A stretch of DNA of 64,000 nt from Atherinomorus stipes (Eukaryota > Chordata > Actinopteri > Atheriniformes > Atherinidae): contig JALJCO010001047.1 in NCBI GenBank assembly GCA_023101725.1, positions 248,001 through 312,000 of the forward strand, written 5' to 3'. Below are positions 24,101 to 35,879 of the stretch, one piece after another. Position numbers and translations under genes: made by a program. How positions within the stretch are numbered: the first letter of the stretch is position 1; the number at the start of each line of letters is the position of its first letter. The notes beneath the pieces were generated by a model, which saw only the letters and a list, made by a program, of their open reading frames with translations, did no database searches and was not told where the DNA came from.

Positions 24101-25960
24101 CTGAAGGAATAAGTGGAAAGAAAGCCGTCACTAGACAGCTGTGGAGTCTGCAGTTGCTAGGCAACGGGACTGGAGCACTGTGGGAAATTCTCGTTGGCTA
24201 GGACGTCCCATTTCAGCAGCCTACCGTTTCAGGAGGCTGCTTCGGAGTGCGTGGACTTCGTAGCCTGCGTAGTCTGCACGACTGCGGCACAGCTACAGTA
24301 TAGAGCGTTCCAGTTGTATTGGAACTCCAAGGTAATTTTCCGTGGAAATGACGTCATGAACTCGTTTTTCAGAGATTACGAGCTCGTATTTTGCAGAGGA
24401 CACCGACATCGTAGATTTAAAGATGGCTGCGTCCAGCACCATTGTTGTGTTTATTAATCTTCTACATCAGATATTTTCTGTTCGTAAGTTTCAAGTGTAG
24501 ACAGCACCGAGTTGTTATTGAATTTTACTGTCTTTTTGTCTTTAAAATGCAGTGTGAATATATGTTTGTTAAACACACACACTGAAATTTGATGTTGTTG
24601 TCATGGTAACATTGTTATAGTGTCTGTGTTATCTGTGCTAGAAATTTGTTTATTTCTAGCTGTTCTAGCTCACAAATTGGCCATTTTGGAGATTTCTCTT
24701 TTTTCCCCCAAGTTGGTGCAACTGGAATGCAAAATACCTGGTAATGACGTCACCAACTCGCGTCTGCTTGGAACCCTGAGACACCTGGAACGCACCGTTC
24801 GTTGAACATCTGACACATTACCGCCACCAGGCAGAGGAAAGTTATACTGCAACTGATCCAGTCATGGATGACAGTATGCTTGTGAGACCTACAGGTGCGA
24901 AACAGAAAGGTTTTCACAGCCTTCTAGGTGGCGCTCGAGACCAACCTTGGACCATGGCCCTATGGTTAAGACTTCATGGCCTGTGAGACTGCTATAAAAT
25001 TGGATCTGCTGATGTAGAGATGTTTGGAGTTCTTCTAAGAGCCATGGCCTCAGATTCTTGGACGTGGAGGTGGATACACCAGCTCTTGTATAATTTGATA
25101 GCTCATTCCAATTCACACAAAAGAATCCCAGAACAAAACATTCTGGTCTAAGATTGCCTTGTGCATACCAGCATGAGGTGCATAAATTGCTGAGATTATG
25201 ACATCTGCATGCCAAACACTGCCTGGAAGCCAAGTCTTGAATATAAAACTGAATTGTACAAATGAGGGATTAAGTGGTGACTTATAAAACGCATACGGAC
25301 AAACTTGTGCGCTCATGTGCAGTCTAGTTACAGCAGCCTCCATCCTGGAGCAGGTTCAGATTCCTGCAGAGCTCGGGTCCAGGGGTCGAGGACCAGGTGG
25401 AGAGGTTTGCTGCTTGGGGTGCAGGTGATGAAATGTTCTTGTGGAGATTTAATTGGTGGTCTCCAGCTCCTGCTGAAAGGACTGAGCAGCTGATTGAGGG
25501 CTGGAGCTCATCCAGCAGAAAGGAATGCAGCTGAAACTGGTGCTTGCGTCATTTCTGTGGTTTTGCTGAATGCTGACACTGAAGAGTCGATAAATGTGTA
25601 TTTACTCTGCTTTTATTATCAAAAAGGATTTTTTTTCTTGTTTGTTCAGCAGGAGACAAAATACAAAATGATAAAGAAGAAATGTTCTGTAAAACTGTAA
25701 AAGCTGAAACTAGAACTGATGAAGGGTACGGTAATTATGAAAGTTGATTCAACTTTGACTTTAAGGACAATTAAAGAAAACAAATTAAAAGCTTTGTGTA
25801 ACTCAAGTATTCCATTATTTTCTTAACTATTAGGCCTATTTTGAATTTTTTTTTACAAATTATTTCATGATTTAATGAGGGTTCAGTTCTGGGGTCCCCC
25901 ACCTCCTCTCTCTGGGCCAAGGAAAACAGACCCATCCCCCCCCCCCCCTTCCCCATAGGC
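21163..25960. other. Intergenic stretch with repeat fragments, no gene
   Basis: A fragment beginning cagaggtgtcaaactc near 21280 looks like one end of a second hAT-like element. From about 22500 to 22737 the ending gttaaactcgcagccctac is a typical transposon terminus. From about 24120 to 24800 repeated 'tgacgtca' blocks (atgacgtcatgaactcg, aatgacgtcaccaactcg) mark another repeat. No exon-like peptide is seen. Confidence 0.5.
23672..23960 (-). pseudogene. LINE ORF2 C-terminal fragment (minus strand)
   Basis: The LINE 3' end is at about 23680-23720 (actttattcatcccagaagg, read in reverse) next to a poly-T run. Upstream on the minus strand the translation contains ENTSHPLHNTVKNQ and RYRNSFLPEAS, which resemble the C-terminal tail of fish non-LTR ORF2 proteins. 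It is a short, 5'-truncated copy. Confidence 0.6.
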
Positions 25961-26024
25961 AAACATGGGTTGGGCGTCGGTGGAAAATGGAAGGAAGGTG
26001 TAATAAGGTTTTTTTTGGTTTTGA

Positions 26025-27826
26025 TTAAGGATGTTCAACATTAGCTTTTTTTTTACCGATATCTGACATACCGATATTGTCCAACTCTTAATTTCTTATA
26101 TCAACCAATATTGATGCAGACAACTGTGAGGTAGAATATCTCATATTCTGAGAGATACAACTATATTCTGCTCTGAGAGCAAAGATCAGATGTCCAGCAT
26201 GAACTCAGCCAGAGGAGTTCATGCTGGACATCTGGCTGCCAGATATCAGATACTAGCAGGTATTAGATACTACCATATATCAGATACTAGCAGGTATTAG
26301 CCAACATGTGGCTAACTCTAATGTTTCTGATAACTTGGTAACTTAATCAACAACTGCATTCGATTTATCTTGGAGGTCAGAAGTCGGAGGTGGGAATTAC
26401 GTCAAATACGAGTTGGGAGCATTCGTGTTGTCAAATTGGGAAAAATGGAAAACTTTTTGTTTTGTTTGCTTTGTCTGTTCATACAGATTTATATCTATTA
26501 TATCATGTCCTGAAAAATAATTATATGCCTCATTAGGAAAACAAGCATCTTCAACAATTGTTCATACACTCTCATAAACATCGGTACGAGACAGGAACAT
26601 TTCTGTACCTGTAGGTACATTTTTTACAAATGTTCTCTCAAAAGTACAAAATTGGTCTTTATGAGGCCAGAAGTAACTATATACTATGAAAAAGGGTCCA
26701 AAGTAATATAAAGTACAAATTTGTACCATTTCAACCCTAAGGGTACCTGCAGCATTGAAACATGTGTGTAGCTTGTACAATAACTATATTTAGCAGTATT
26801 TCTAAACAGTAGTATAATTATATTTACTATATTATGATTTTCATAATAATCTTAATAAACATAGTAATCAGACTAACAAATATAAGTATAATTGTATTAT
26901 GTGTTTGGCCTAATATTTATATCATAATTATTCATGTATTATTAGCATCTTTGATTGTGGTCATAATTTCTATTTTATTGACTTTTATTCATCATTTTTA
27001 ATTGGTGTAATTGTACTTTAACTGGTACGGGTTGATAAAGGCCAAAAATGGACCAGTACCAAAGGGTACAGAAATGTCTTTCAAAAGGAACACCCCCAGC
27101 GTTTGTACCCTTTTAAGTACAAACTGGTACCTCTATTTTTGAGTGTGTAACACCTTTAGTTATGTGGAGATGTATTAGTTCAATTTCAAGCATCACTAAA
27201 GTTTAAAAAAAGGAAATAAAAAAGAATACAGTAGTTGATTATAAACTTGTAGATAAAAACCGAAGAAATCTCAGCCACAGCAGAGCAAAACTTTTTTAAA
27301 ACCCCATTTTCAGTTGTCAGAGGAAGGGACGGTGATAACTTACTGTTATTTTTCGCTGTAAAACTTACGAATGTTGCATTATTTAATGTTTTAATCATGT
27401 TCACACTTTACAGACTTACTCTACAGGTAGAGGTTGCATGAGTATGTTTAACACTGATTTTTTTCACACGACACAAGACCGTTTGGATAAATATTAATGT
27501 TTATTATTGGGTTGAATAAGCGTTGACATGGGCGCAGCCATCTTTAGTGGGAGAACTTGGAGCTGGTGGGACTACCCCAAGTTTCCAAATAGGAAATCTG
27601 ACTTTGACGATTTGAACTTCCAAGTTCAAATCGAACGCACCATTATACATGCCGGACCAACGCTGATGGAACAAGATCCCGCGAGAATTTAGTCTCAGAA
27701 CGAGATCTCACGAGATTTCAAAAGTAAAGATATCTGTACGATGAAACTGATATCTTACAGTATTACATTTTATCGCCAGTATCGGCCAATAACATAGATG
27801 GGTCAATAATATCGGACATCTCTAGT
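26025..27826. mobile_element. Large 'tatcgg' repeat element containing a nested MITE
   Basis: The left part (aggatgttcaacattagc, then accgatatctgacata) and the internal phrase attctgctctgagagcaaag recur inverted at 41.3-42.1 kb. The right end reads tatcggacatctctag. The nested element at 26566-27146 divides it. No coding capacity is recognisable. Confidence 0.6.
26566..27146. mobile_element. MITE with acactctca ends and gtacc motifs, copy 1
   Basis: The ends are acactctcataaa and tttttgagtgtgt. The interior is full of ggtac/gtacc and 'aagtacaaa' motifs on both strands. A second, shorter member lies at 52034-52304. Confidence 0.7.
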
Positions 27827-29580
27827 TTTAATGAATACTTCGGCACCCCATAGAGGACCCCCCAGAGTTAATTCCATTTCAAGAAGATTAAAAAAAGACC
27901 ATGTAAACCTTTAACTCCCAATGAAAACGATAATTCTGAATAAAACTTAATTCCGAACTTAGTGGTTGGTTTATTACTTTTAGTTCTGAATAACAAATAA
28001 GTCTTGTCCATCCCCTGTCCAATCAGAACGTTTTCCAACCCCCCTGATCTAAAGCGGGATTGAAAAGATGTGATTTCCATGTACACCTTAATTTGGAATA
28101 ATTCTTTACATGAAACATGAAGAAGAATAATTTGATTCCAAATTGTTTAATTCGGAATATTTATGGAGTATTTATGGCTGATTCATCTGATTATTGCCTG
28201 TCTTCTAACACATGAAATAAACATTTTATGTACACATTAATGAAGATTAAACCATAGATACTTTGTCACAGGAGCTTTCTCTTTCAGAGTCACCACTACG
28301 AGCCTATAGGGGTGGGAATAGAAAATACTAGCTAGTACTGCTAACACACGACCTTACCTGCCCATACTGGCTGGTGGTTTGTCTGCAACAGTTGAACAGA
28401 TGTTGCCTAGTAACAGCTTTCCCATCCCACAAACTTGTCTTTTCTCAGAACCAGCCTTGAACTTTGACCCCATGCAGGTCCAGGGGTCTGCTGTGGCTCC
28501 AAGAGTGAAAAACACGGGCAGCAGACGACACGTCGGCAGGGTCCAGAGGGGCTGCTGATGGTGGGAAGCGCTGACGGGGGTGAACCACAGCGTGTTTGTG
28601 GAGTCGGTGAAACTTTGACGTAACGCTCCAGTCATTACAATCAGCTGGTAGTAATTTATTTGTGTGTGGCCGCTTCACACAGGGGGGGCCACGTCGTCAT
28701 TCCTGTGCAAAACGTTCTTATAAACACTGTAAATCCTGGACTGATGTGAAAGGAACTTGGCTGACCTCCTTAGCCACAGCAGAAGCTCCAGCCAAGCCAC
28801 ACCTAAAAACCTGATGAAACATCTAAAAATATTGAGTTGATGAAGAATATGTACACACAAACTGAGCATGCCCCAATACTTATTCTCTAGTTCCATTTGT
28901 CCCCATCAGTGCTAAACACTTTTTATAGCAACGGCAGGCCTTAATATGACTTATTCAAATATTATTTTTCTAATCAGGACGAGATCAGAATAATGGTGTT
29001 TGTGAACTCTTTTTGACTGCTTCCCATTCATACAGCTGCAGGGGCTGTTTCTTAGATGGAAGTTTGATAAAGTTTTTCCTAGCTAAATCCCTGACAGAGA
29101 TAATGGCACGTGAATTTAACAAATGTACCATACATTCCAACAAATGCTTAAATTTCCAATCAAGATTATAAATACAAACATGAACAGGACCTTTAACAAA
29201 CTGGGTGACCATTAGGTATAAGACTGGCAGTTAAATATGTACCACGATACATGGACAGCAATACGATATATTACGATAAATTGCAAAATGTTGCGAACCT
29301 ATAAGCAAGCCGATATATTGCAATATTGTGTTTACAGCATAGTATCCAAAGTAGGGCTGTAACGATATGTGAATTTGTGTCGAACCGATCGGTACACTGC
29401 TCTCGGTTCGGCACAACCCTGTACCAAAATCCTGGGCACAGGATTTCTTTATTAAGCTCTTTATTGTTTCATTAAGTTTTTGCTGCTATCGGACATAACT
29501 GACTGACGGACTGTTTAAACTTCGCCTCTAGTTGGTGCAGCGCGCTGACCATCCTGTTTCTAACAACTTATAACAACATG
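27827..29580. other. Intergenic stretch, no gene
   Basis: Short ORFs only. Near 29353 the sequence tagggctgtaacgatatg, followed by a 'cggttcgg' block, is one end of a hAT-like repeat; related ends occur at 62.5 and 63.8 kb. Confidence 0.5.
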
Positions 29581-29619
29581 GCATGTGAGCTTTTTTTTTT
29601 GCTAGAGGAAGCGCCATCA

Positions 29620-30080
29620 AGCCTCAGGTCTCCGTCTGGGGGCACATTGATGTTCCAAACCATTCGCAGACAAACGTGGAGTGGAATTTAATCGTGTGCA
29701 TGTGCTAAAAATGAGATTTATAAAAGATTGCAGGGGTTGCTGGAGTCTATCCCAGCTATTATCAGGCGAGAGGCAGGATGCACCCTGGACAGGTCGCCAG
29801 TCTGTCACTGGACCAACAGAGAGACAGACAACCATTCACTCACATTTACTCCTGGGGACAATTCAGAGTGATCAGTTAACCTAACATGCATGTCTTTGGA
29901 CGGCGGGAGGAAGCCGGAGTACCTGAGAAACACACACATACACAGGGAGAACGTGCTGGAAGGCCACTTTTGGAATTGTTCCAACCCCCCTTTCCCAGCC
30001 GGGACTCAAGCTAGTGACCTTACTGTGAGGCTGCAGTGCTAAGCACCACGTCACCGTGCAGCCCACGGTGATTTCTGTGC
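29620..30080 (-). repeat. Teleost interspersed repeat, LINE-like 3' region (minus strand)
   Basis: On the minus strand it reads gggctgcacggtgacgtgg ... ctccggcttcctcccgccg ... aattgtccccagg ... gacctgtccagggtgcatcc ... gggatagactccagc. These phrases are characteristic of an abundant fish interspersed repeat. ORFs on both strands here are shadows. Confidence 0.7.
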
Positions 30081-30204
30081 TACACTGGTTATCTTTTACA
30101 TGAAATAAAATTTTAAAAAACACACGGAGCCAAACCCTACAAACAAGTTCTTTAGGAGTCTTGTCATTATGCTGATGACCAAGACTGAAGCCAGAGCAGG
30201 GCTC

Positions 30205-31165
30205 ACGAACCCCAGTCCTGGAGGGCCACCATCCTGCAGGTTTTAGTGAAATGTTTCTCCTAAAAGTTGTAGTTGCACCAGCCAGTTAAAGGAATAGTAC
30301 ACCCACAGAATGATTTAGCAGGAAGGCTTCTCGTTTTCCCCCAACTTTCATATAATGGAGTTTGCTGGGGTCCGAACCAAAAGGTCCATAAAAGTCCACA
30401 AAAACTTGTCAATAATCCTCCATACTGCTCGTCCAATGTAATCCAAGTGTCCTGAGTGGGTAGCGTCCAGAATTTACCGGAAACGACGTCATTTAGTATA
30501 TTTTTAGAGCCTAAACAGTACTACATCGCATCTCCTGCAAGCATGCCGTTGCGCGTTCACAAAACTACAGAAGCTGCAGCAGACGAGATCGCACATTCTC
30601 TTTTTCTTTCTTCCTTTGTTTTAAATCAATATCAACCCGTCTTGGACCCTCTTGTGTTTGTCCCGGTTTGTCTGCAGCTCTGTCGCTCTTAGCACAACGT
30701 TATCAGCAAATTTCTTCTTCTACCATTGCATTATCGGCAGAGTAGGGTCTTAACGCCGAGGCTTCCATAGTTTCATGAACGCGCATATGCGCGCTTCGCG
30801 GAAGTTAGATGTAGTACTGTTTAGGCTCTAAAAATATACTGAATGATGTCATTTCGAGTAAATTCTGGACGCTACCCACTCAGGAGACTTGGATTACATT
30901 GGACGAGCAGTATGGAGGAATATTGACAAGTTTTTGTGGACTTTGTGGACCTTTTTGGTTCGGACACAATCGAACTCCGTTATATGGAAGTTGGGTGGAA
31001 ACGAGAAGTCGTCCTGATCTCCGGCTCCAGAGTCTTGCTCACCATGAGGGGAAGTGGAAAATAAAGCTACATCATTCTGTGGGTGTACTATTCCTTTAAT
31101 GAACCCTGGCAGCAGGGAAACACTGAAACCTGCAGGATGGTAGCCCTCCAGGACTGGAGCTGGTG
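30205..31165. repeat. Hairpin repeat interrupted by foldback copy 3
   Basis: The arms ccagtcctggagggccacc-atcctgcagg (30211 on) and cctgcaggatggtagccctc-caggactgg (to about 31162) are inverted. They flank foldback copy 3, which sits at a TTAA between them. Confidence 0.75.
30286..31099. mobile_element. TTAA-flanked foldback element, copy 3
   Basis: TTAAAGGAATAGTACACCC starts at 30286 and the inverse ends in TTAA at 31096-31099. It is 814 bp. Parts of both outer arms are shortened relative to copy 5, while the inner arms (tgggtagcgtccagaattta and inverse) are well kept. No transposase. Confidence 0.85.
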
Positions 31166-31764
31166 ACCCCTGATCCAGAGAATCTCTTCCACCCTGACTT
31201 TGATCACAGTCTTCGGCCGACAGCTCAGAGCTGCAGCAGAAACCGCCGCCTGCCGTTTGCTTAGACTGAAAAGCTGCTAAAAGCTGGGATCAATCGGGCG
31301 GGAGAATCAATCAGGATCATCCGTGTTTATACGACTCAGGGGGATTACCTCACTGTTATTGGAATGGCCTCAGAGGAATGACTGGCCATCAGAACAGTGG
31401 GACTAAACACTGCCCTGCTGTTTACATAAAAGGTAACGCGGGCCTGGCCTCCACTCTCTATGCTGTAGACAATTAGGCCCGATCCAGGCCGTAATCCACA
31501 GGCACGCGCCTGCAATCAGATTCTGACATGGCCGGGTTCCTGAAAACAATGAGGGGTGACATTACAATGAAAGCATGTGAAGAAATACAATTAACAAGCT
31601 TAATACCGAGCATGTGCAACAGCGACAGAGTGGATGTGCAGACCCTCAGAGGGAAGTTTTACAGTCCTGCATGTGAATTAAAAGCTTGGAGGTAAATACC
31701 TTTTTTTCTTTTGACAACTAAAACAAGCTCCCAATGAAAGACAATATCATTAATTTCTTATCTA
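31166..31764. other. Intergenic stretch, no gene seen
   Basis: Balanced composition, no long ORF and no transposon end. Non-coding conservation cannot be judged from one sequence. Confidence 0.5.
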
Positions 31765-32306
31765 CACTGTAAAAATTAGTTGCTTAATCAAGATATTATA
31801 CCTTTTATATTGTAACTGTAATTTTTACAGTGAAAAACTGGCAGCTACAGTTGCCAGTTTTCACTGTAAAAATTGCAGTACAAAGGTATCTACACTACTA
31901 CAGCGGCCAATTTTTCAGTATTTAACTGTTATTTTCGCAGTAAACAACCATGAATAAAGAACAGTTGTATACTGCTAAAGTTATGGTTACCAAAATGGCA
32001 TACCATAATAATTTATACATTGCCCCCATAATTAATAGTGTGATAAGCTGTCAGTATTTCATTGTGGTTTTATTAGATTTTTTTTGTAAGAGCTACAATA
32101 TTTTTATTTCTGTTTTAACTGTTAGTATTGCAAGAAAATACCGTAAATGAATAACAGTTGTGACCTGCAAAATTGATGGTGTCCAAAATGGCGTACCGTA
32201 GTATCCTCTACATTCTCACTGTAAATTTTGGGGTGAAAAATGGCAAAAACAGCTGACAGTTTTTCAACGTAAATTATGCAGATTTATTTTTACAGTTCAT
32301 CAGTCG
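31765..32306. mobile_element. MITE-like repeat rich in actgtaaaa/ttttacagt
   Basis: It begins cactgtaaaaattag and ends atttatttttacagtt, with several internal inverted copies (for example gaaaactggc and gccagttttcactgtaaaa). It is similar in style to 17595-17870. Confidence 0.6.
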
Positions 32307-35300
32307 TAACACACAATATGCTCAGTCAGGAACAAAGAAAACCAAACTGATTTTCCATTTAATTCAGCTTTATTTGTAGCACCAATTCAAAGAAAAGTCC
32401 TCTCAAAATACTTTTGAAGTTGTACTTCCGTGGTCATTTCATTAACATTTCTGTGTTCTCCATTATTATTGAATGCATTCTGCATCGTTTCTGCTTAAAA
32501 AAACCTTCTGGTATCTTTGTATCCAGCTGTATTTGTATACTAGAAGAGAGGCTTGTGGTCCAACGGCAGCTTTTCCGGGTCCTTCTCATGAATTTCCGTC
32601 TGATTGGCTGCCTCCCATCAGTGTATGAAGGAAGCTCCGCCCTCCGCTCTTATTTCGCTACAGACAAGAAATAGAGCCGACAAACAAGTTTGTTCCGTCA
32701 TGCTAACAAACAGTTAGCTAATTAGCTTCTCAACTCCGAAGTTACATTTGTGCCGTCTTTACTTCTAGTGTGTAGTGGAGGGTTACCTGCCTTCCAATGG
32801 ACAGATAGAAACCCCACGTGGGATACGCTATTTGCAATGTGACGTAGAAGTGCGAGGCTGTTCCCGATTCGCTCTTTTCTTCGTATTGTTTCTCTGATGA
32901 GAAAGCACAGCCGACTGGGGGAACGCAACGCTAGCAAGTCAGCATGTGTAAGTAAACAAGGGGAAACCCTCCGTATTTCAGAAGGAGCAAGTTAAACGGG
33001 TTTTCAGTGGAAGGAGGCCTTTAAAGACACTGTCCAGTTCAATCCAGCTAGTCCAACAATAGTTAAAACAAATTCATCGAATGGTCCACGTAAATCCAAC
33101 TTTTAACTGTGTTCAAAGAAACCAAGTATAAAATTTTCTCTTGTATTCAATCCTCCATCCTGATCGTGCACACGGTGACACAGTGGAGAAGTCACGAGAC
33201 GTCAGCCAGTCTGGGTCACCGAGCCTGTCCCATCAGTGGAAGCTGAAAACAGAAAGGTTTAAGTTTGATCCTAAAGGTGAGACAGTGTCTGCTTCCTGAG
33301 GCCAAACTGGGACAGTACGGGTCTGATGAAGGTTCTGCCTCCCAGTCTAGGACCTCTGGGAAACCACACCTGAATCTGCAGAGTAAAGTTCTCTGTTGGG
33401 AAAATTCGGAACTCTAAGATCTTCAAAATCCATCGACACTTGGTCACTAAAGCCCTGTCCTGACGGGATTTATTAGGACCACATGTAAGAAACGAACGAC
33501 CCCCTGACGTCTGTTTTTTCTGTTGCACATTTGCGCGGGGAAGTCTGAGATTTAACTGAAATTCACAGACATCTAGCAGATATGATGTCATCGTGCTGCG
33601 TATTGCGTAACATCTGCTCATGCAGCTGCGTTTCCATCAGCAGCGGGTGATCATTCAAAGACAAATGTGTTGAAATAACTTCGACAATCGTTACCAATGC
33701 TTGAAGAACTTAGACCACGTCCACATGTTGTCCAAAATAAACGTTTGTTGCTGCGGGACAATGCCATTTACGGCTTTTTCATACAGGCCTGTGTGACTGG
33801 TGAAACTTCCCCTGATCACTCCGACTCCAAAGTTAACGCTTTATGATCATAAACATAATAATTTGGAAGGAAAACCTGTTTTCTGCTTCCAATCTTCGCC
33901 AAAAAGGAATGAAATGCATTTCAGGAAACAAATACGGCCAAATCACGTGTCATTTCTGTCCAAATCACAGAGATGTCCATTCACATTGGATATATGTTAT
34001 CAGAGGATCTCGGAGTTCAGCAAATTATAGCAGGTTGTCTGCAGGTTAAAGGAATAAATGTAGAATTTTGCTTTGATATTCTGCAGTTTCCTTCACAATG
34101 TTTGAATCATGAATGAAACTCAAATAACCCGGATGACAGATGTAGCTGTTAGCTGTTGAGTTTCAGAGCAAGTTTGAGTAAATCACTCACTGGTGTCATT
34201 TTAGTGGAAAAGCTCTGATTCCAGCCATCAACCTCCGGATTCTGGGATCATTTGTTTCTGAATTACTTCTCCTAAGTGTTCCTTAGGAGCAAGAGATGAG
34301 CTAAAAAAGAGAAAAGACATCACTGAGACAAAGGAGGTTGAGTTAACTATTTGAGCCATACTAGAGAAGTGGGATAAACAGAAGAGATCTGAGCTCAATT
34401 AATTGCAATCTCAATAGGGAAACTTCTCCTAAGGAACCCTGAGGAGAAGTAATTCAGAAGCAGATCGCAGAATGAGAAGCTCAAACCGATCTCACAGATG
34501 AGATTGAGCCACAAATGAGCAGCACATTTTTCATATGGGCAGGCATTCACGCTTATTTGCTTTTAAGGAAAAAAAAATCTGAAATTCCCATCAGGGATGA
34601 ATAAAGTTTTTTTTTTGTCATTTTAAATACATTTAATGCAATTTTCATTTGTTGAATTACATTCACTCATTTATTGGTGGAACAATTGATTCTTAACATC
34701 TGGATCATTTTTCTAAAGGTGGTCACTAATAATCAGTTATTGTTTTTTCAAATTTATTTATGTTTTTTCTACCGACTCAGCACACAAATCCAAGACTTTA
34801 AGTTCTGGTTTTCATAGATCATATTTATAACAAAGTTTGAGTAATAGATGATAGATAAATAGATAATTTACTTTTTCTGCATCAATCACAATCGTGGGCT
34901 CACTTTTCCTGCTGGGAGTTTCTAATCAGGGTATTTTCCATATTTCCAGAGACCTTTATTATACATGTGATCATTTAAACATTTTTATATGCCCAGTAAA
35001 ACCAGTAAACTTGGACAATAAGGAATGGAAGGAAATGGTTTGAAATCCGTAATTTTTTTTTCTTCAATTAAATGCATGATCTTTGATTAAATTGTCTTCC
35101 TCGACACTATAACTGCTTAAAAGATGCAAGTCAGCGTTTTAACCGCTTGTCTTGCAGCCTTGCGGACGTATCGGATGAGAAACTGGATTAAAGCCGACTG
35201 AGCGTCCCGGCCAGCGCGCTGCACCACCTGAAGGTCTCTGCGTGTCTGAGCCCCAAAGCGCCGCTTTGTGCAGGATTTGAAGACAGAGCTGAGTCTGATT

Positions 35301-35490
35301 AAAACGCGTTTTCTCGGTGCGTAAAATGCCGCGCTTCGTGCGCCCTGGCGCGGGAGCTGTGTGGGGGAAAGCTGCCCGTCGGTCGCGCTGCCTTCACGCG
35401 CTGCCGCGGCTCGCTGCTGAGCAGGAGTGGCATCTCCGCGACAAAATCCGGATGAAAGCGCGTCCTTTAGAGCTCAGGCATGCATCGAGT
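32307..35490. other. Intergenic stretch upstream of fgf5, no gene
   Basis: Includes a LINE-type 3' tail near 34575-34615 (aaattcccatcagggatgaa, then taaagtttt). An inverted pair lies at about 34255-34290 and 34415-34455 (gaattacttctcctaag and its inverse). No exon-like ORF. The region nearest 35500 becomes CpG-rich. Confidence 0.5.
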
Positions 35491-35498
35491 AGTGAGAT

Positions 35499-35515
35499 CA
35501 TTGGCGTTATAAATA
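35499..35515 (+). promoter_or_regulatory. fgf5: fgf5 core promoter: inverted CCAAT and TATA box
   Basis: ATTGG (inverted CCAAT) at 35499-35503 is followed by TATAAATA at 35508-35515, in a GC- and CpG-rich region. Transcription would start near 35540, leaving a 5' UTR of about 130 nt. Start site inferred from spacing. Confidence 0.65.
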
Positions 35516-35558
35516 TCCCCGTGCCAGCAGAAGCGCTCCAGCTACTGCAGCCGGGGTA

Positions 35559-35675
35559 ATGCCCACCAGCGCCGCACGCGTGTATGCGCACGCTTGTCTG
35601 GTCTTCACGAGCGACACGCACACACGCAAAAATGCTGAGATTCGCTTAGCGACTGTCGCGTTTTTGGAAGAATGA
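35559..35675 (+). CDS. Upstream ORF of fgf5 (38 aa), stop overlaps the fgf5 start
   Basis: The ATG at 35559-35561 opens a 38-codon frame ending in TGA at 35673-35675. The fgf5 ATG is 35672-35674, so the two overlap as ATGA. The peptide ([16 protein letters not shown]...) has no recognised domain. It is the only ATG between the predicted start site and the fgf5 ATG apart from one internal to it, so scanning ribosomes would meet it first. A role in lowering fgf5 translation is inference. From memory, mammalian FGF5 mRNA also has an upstream ORF. Confidence 0.7.
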   Translation: MPTSAARVYAHACLVFTSDTHTRKNAEIRLATVAFLEE

Positions 35676-35879
35676 ATGTTCCTGTTTGCCTTCTGACCCT
35701 CGCTCAGCTGATTTGCGCCGCCGGAGCAGAGCGCGTCTCTTTGGAGCGCCAACTTGTCAAGGAGGGGATCAGTTCTGGACGCAGGACTTGCAGGCTCTAC
35801 TGTAGGGTTGGCATCGGCTTCCATCTCCAGATTCATCCCGACGGCAGAGTCAACGGCAGCCATGAGCCCAACCAGCTGA
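35672..35879 (+). CDS. fgf5: fgf5 exon 1 (coding part)
   Basis: The ATG at 35672 begins [10 protein letters not shown]; the frame continues to CTG A|gtaagt at 35879/35880 (phase 1). It encodes the signal peptide, a short variable N-terminus with RRTCR, and the first core strands with [19 protein letters not shown]. Reading past the donor reaches a stop after three codons, confirming the splice. Confidence 0.95.

Noticed and set aside
35317..35559. 80-codon ORF upstream of fgf5
   Set aside because: It starts upstream of the TATA box and ends at the CpG-rich leader; no protein similarity seen. The 38-codon upstream ORF at 35559 is better placed.
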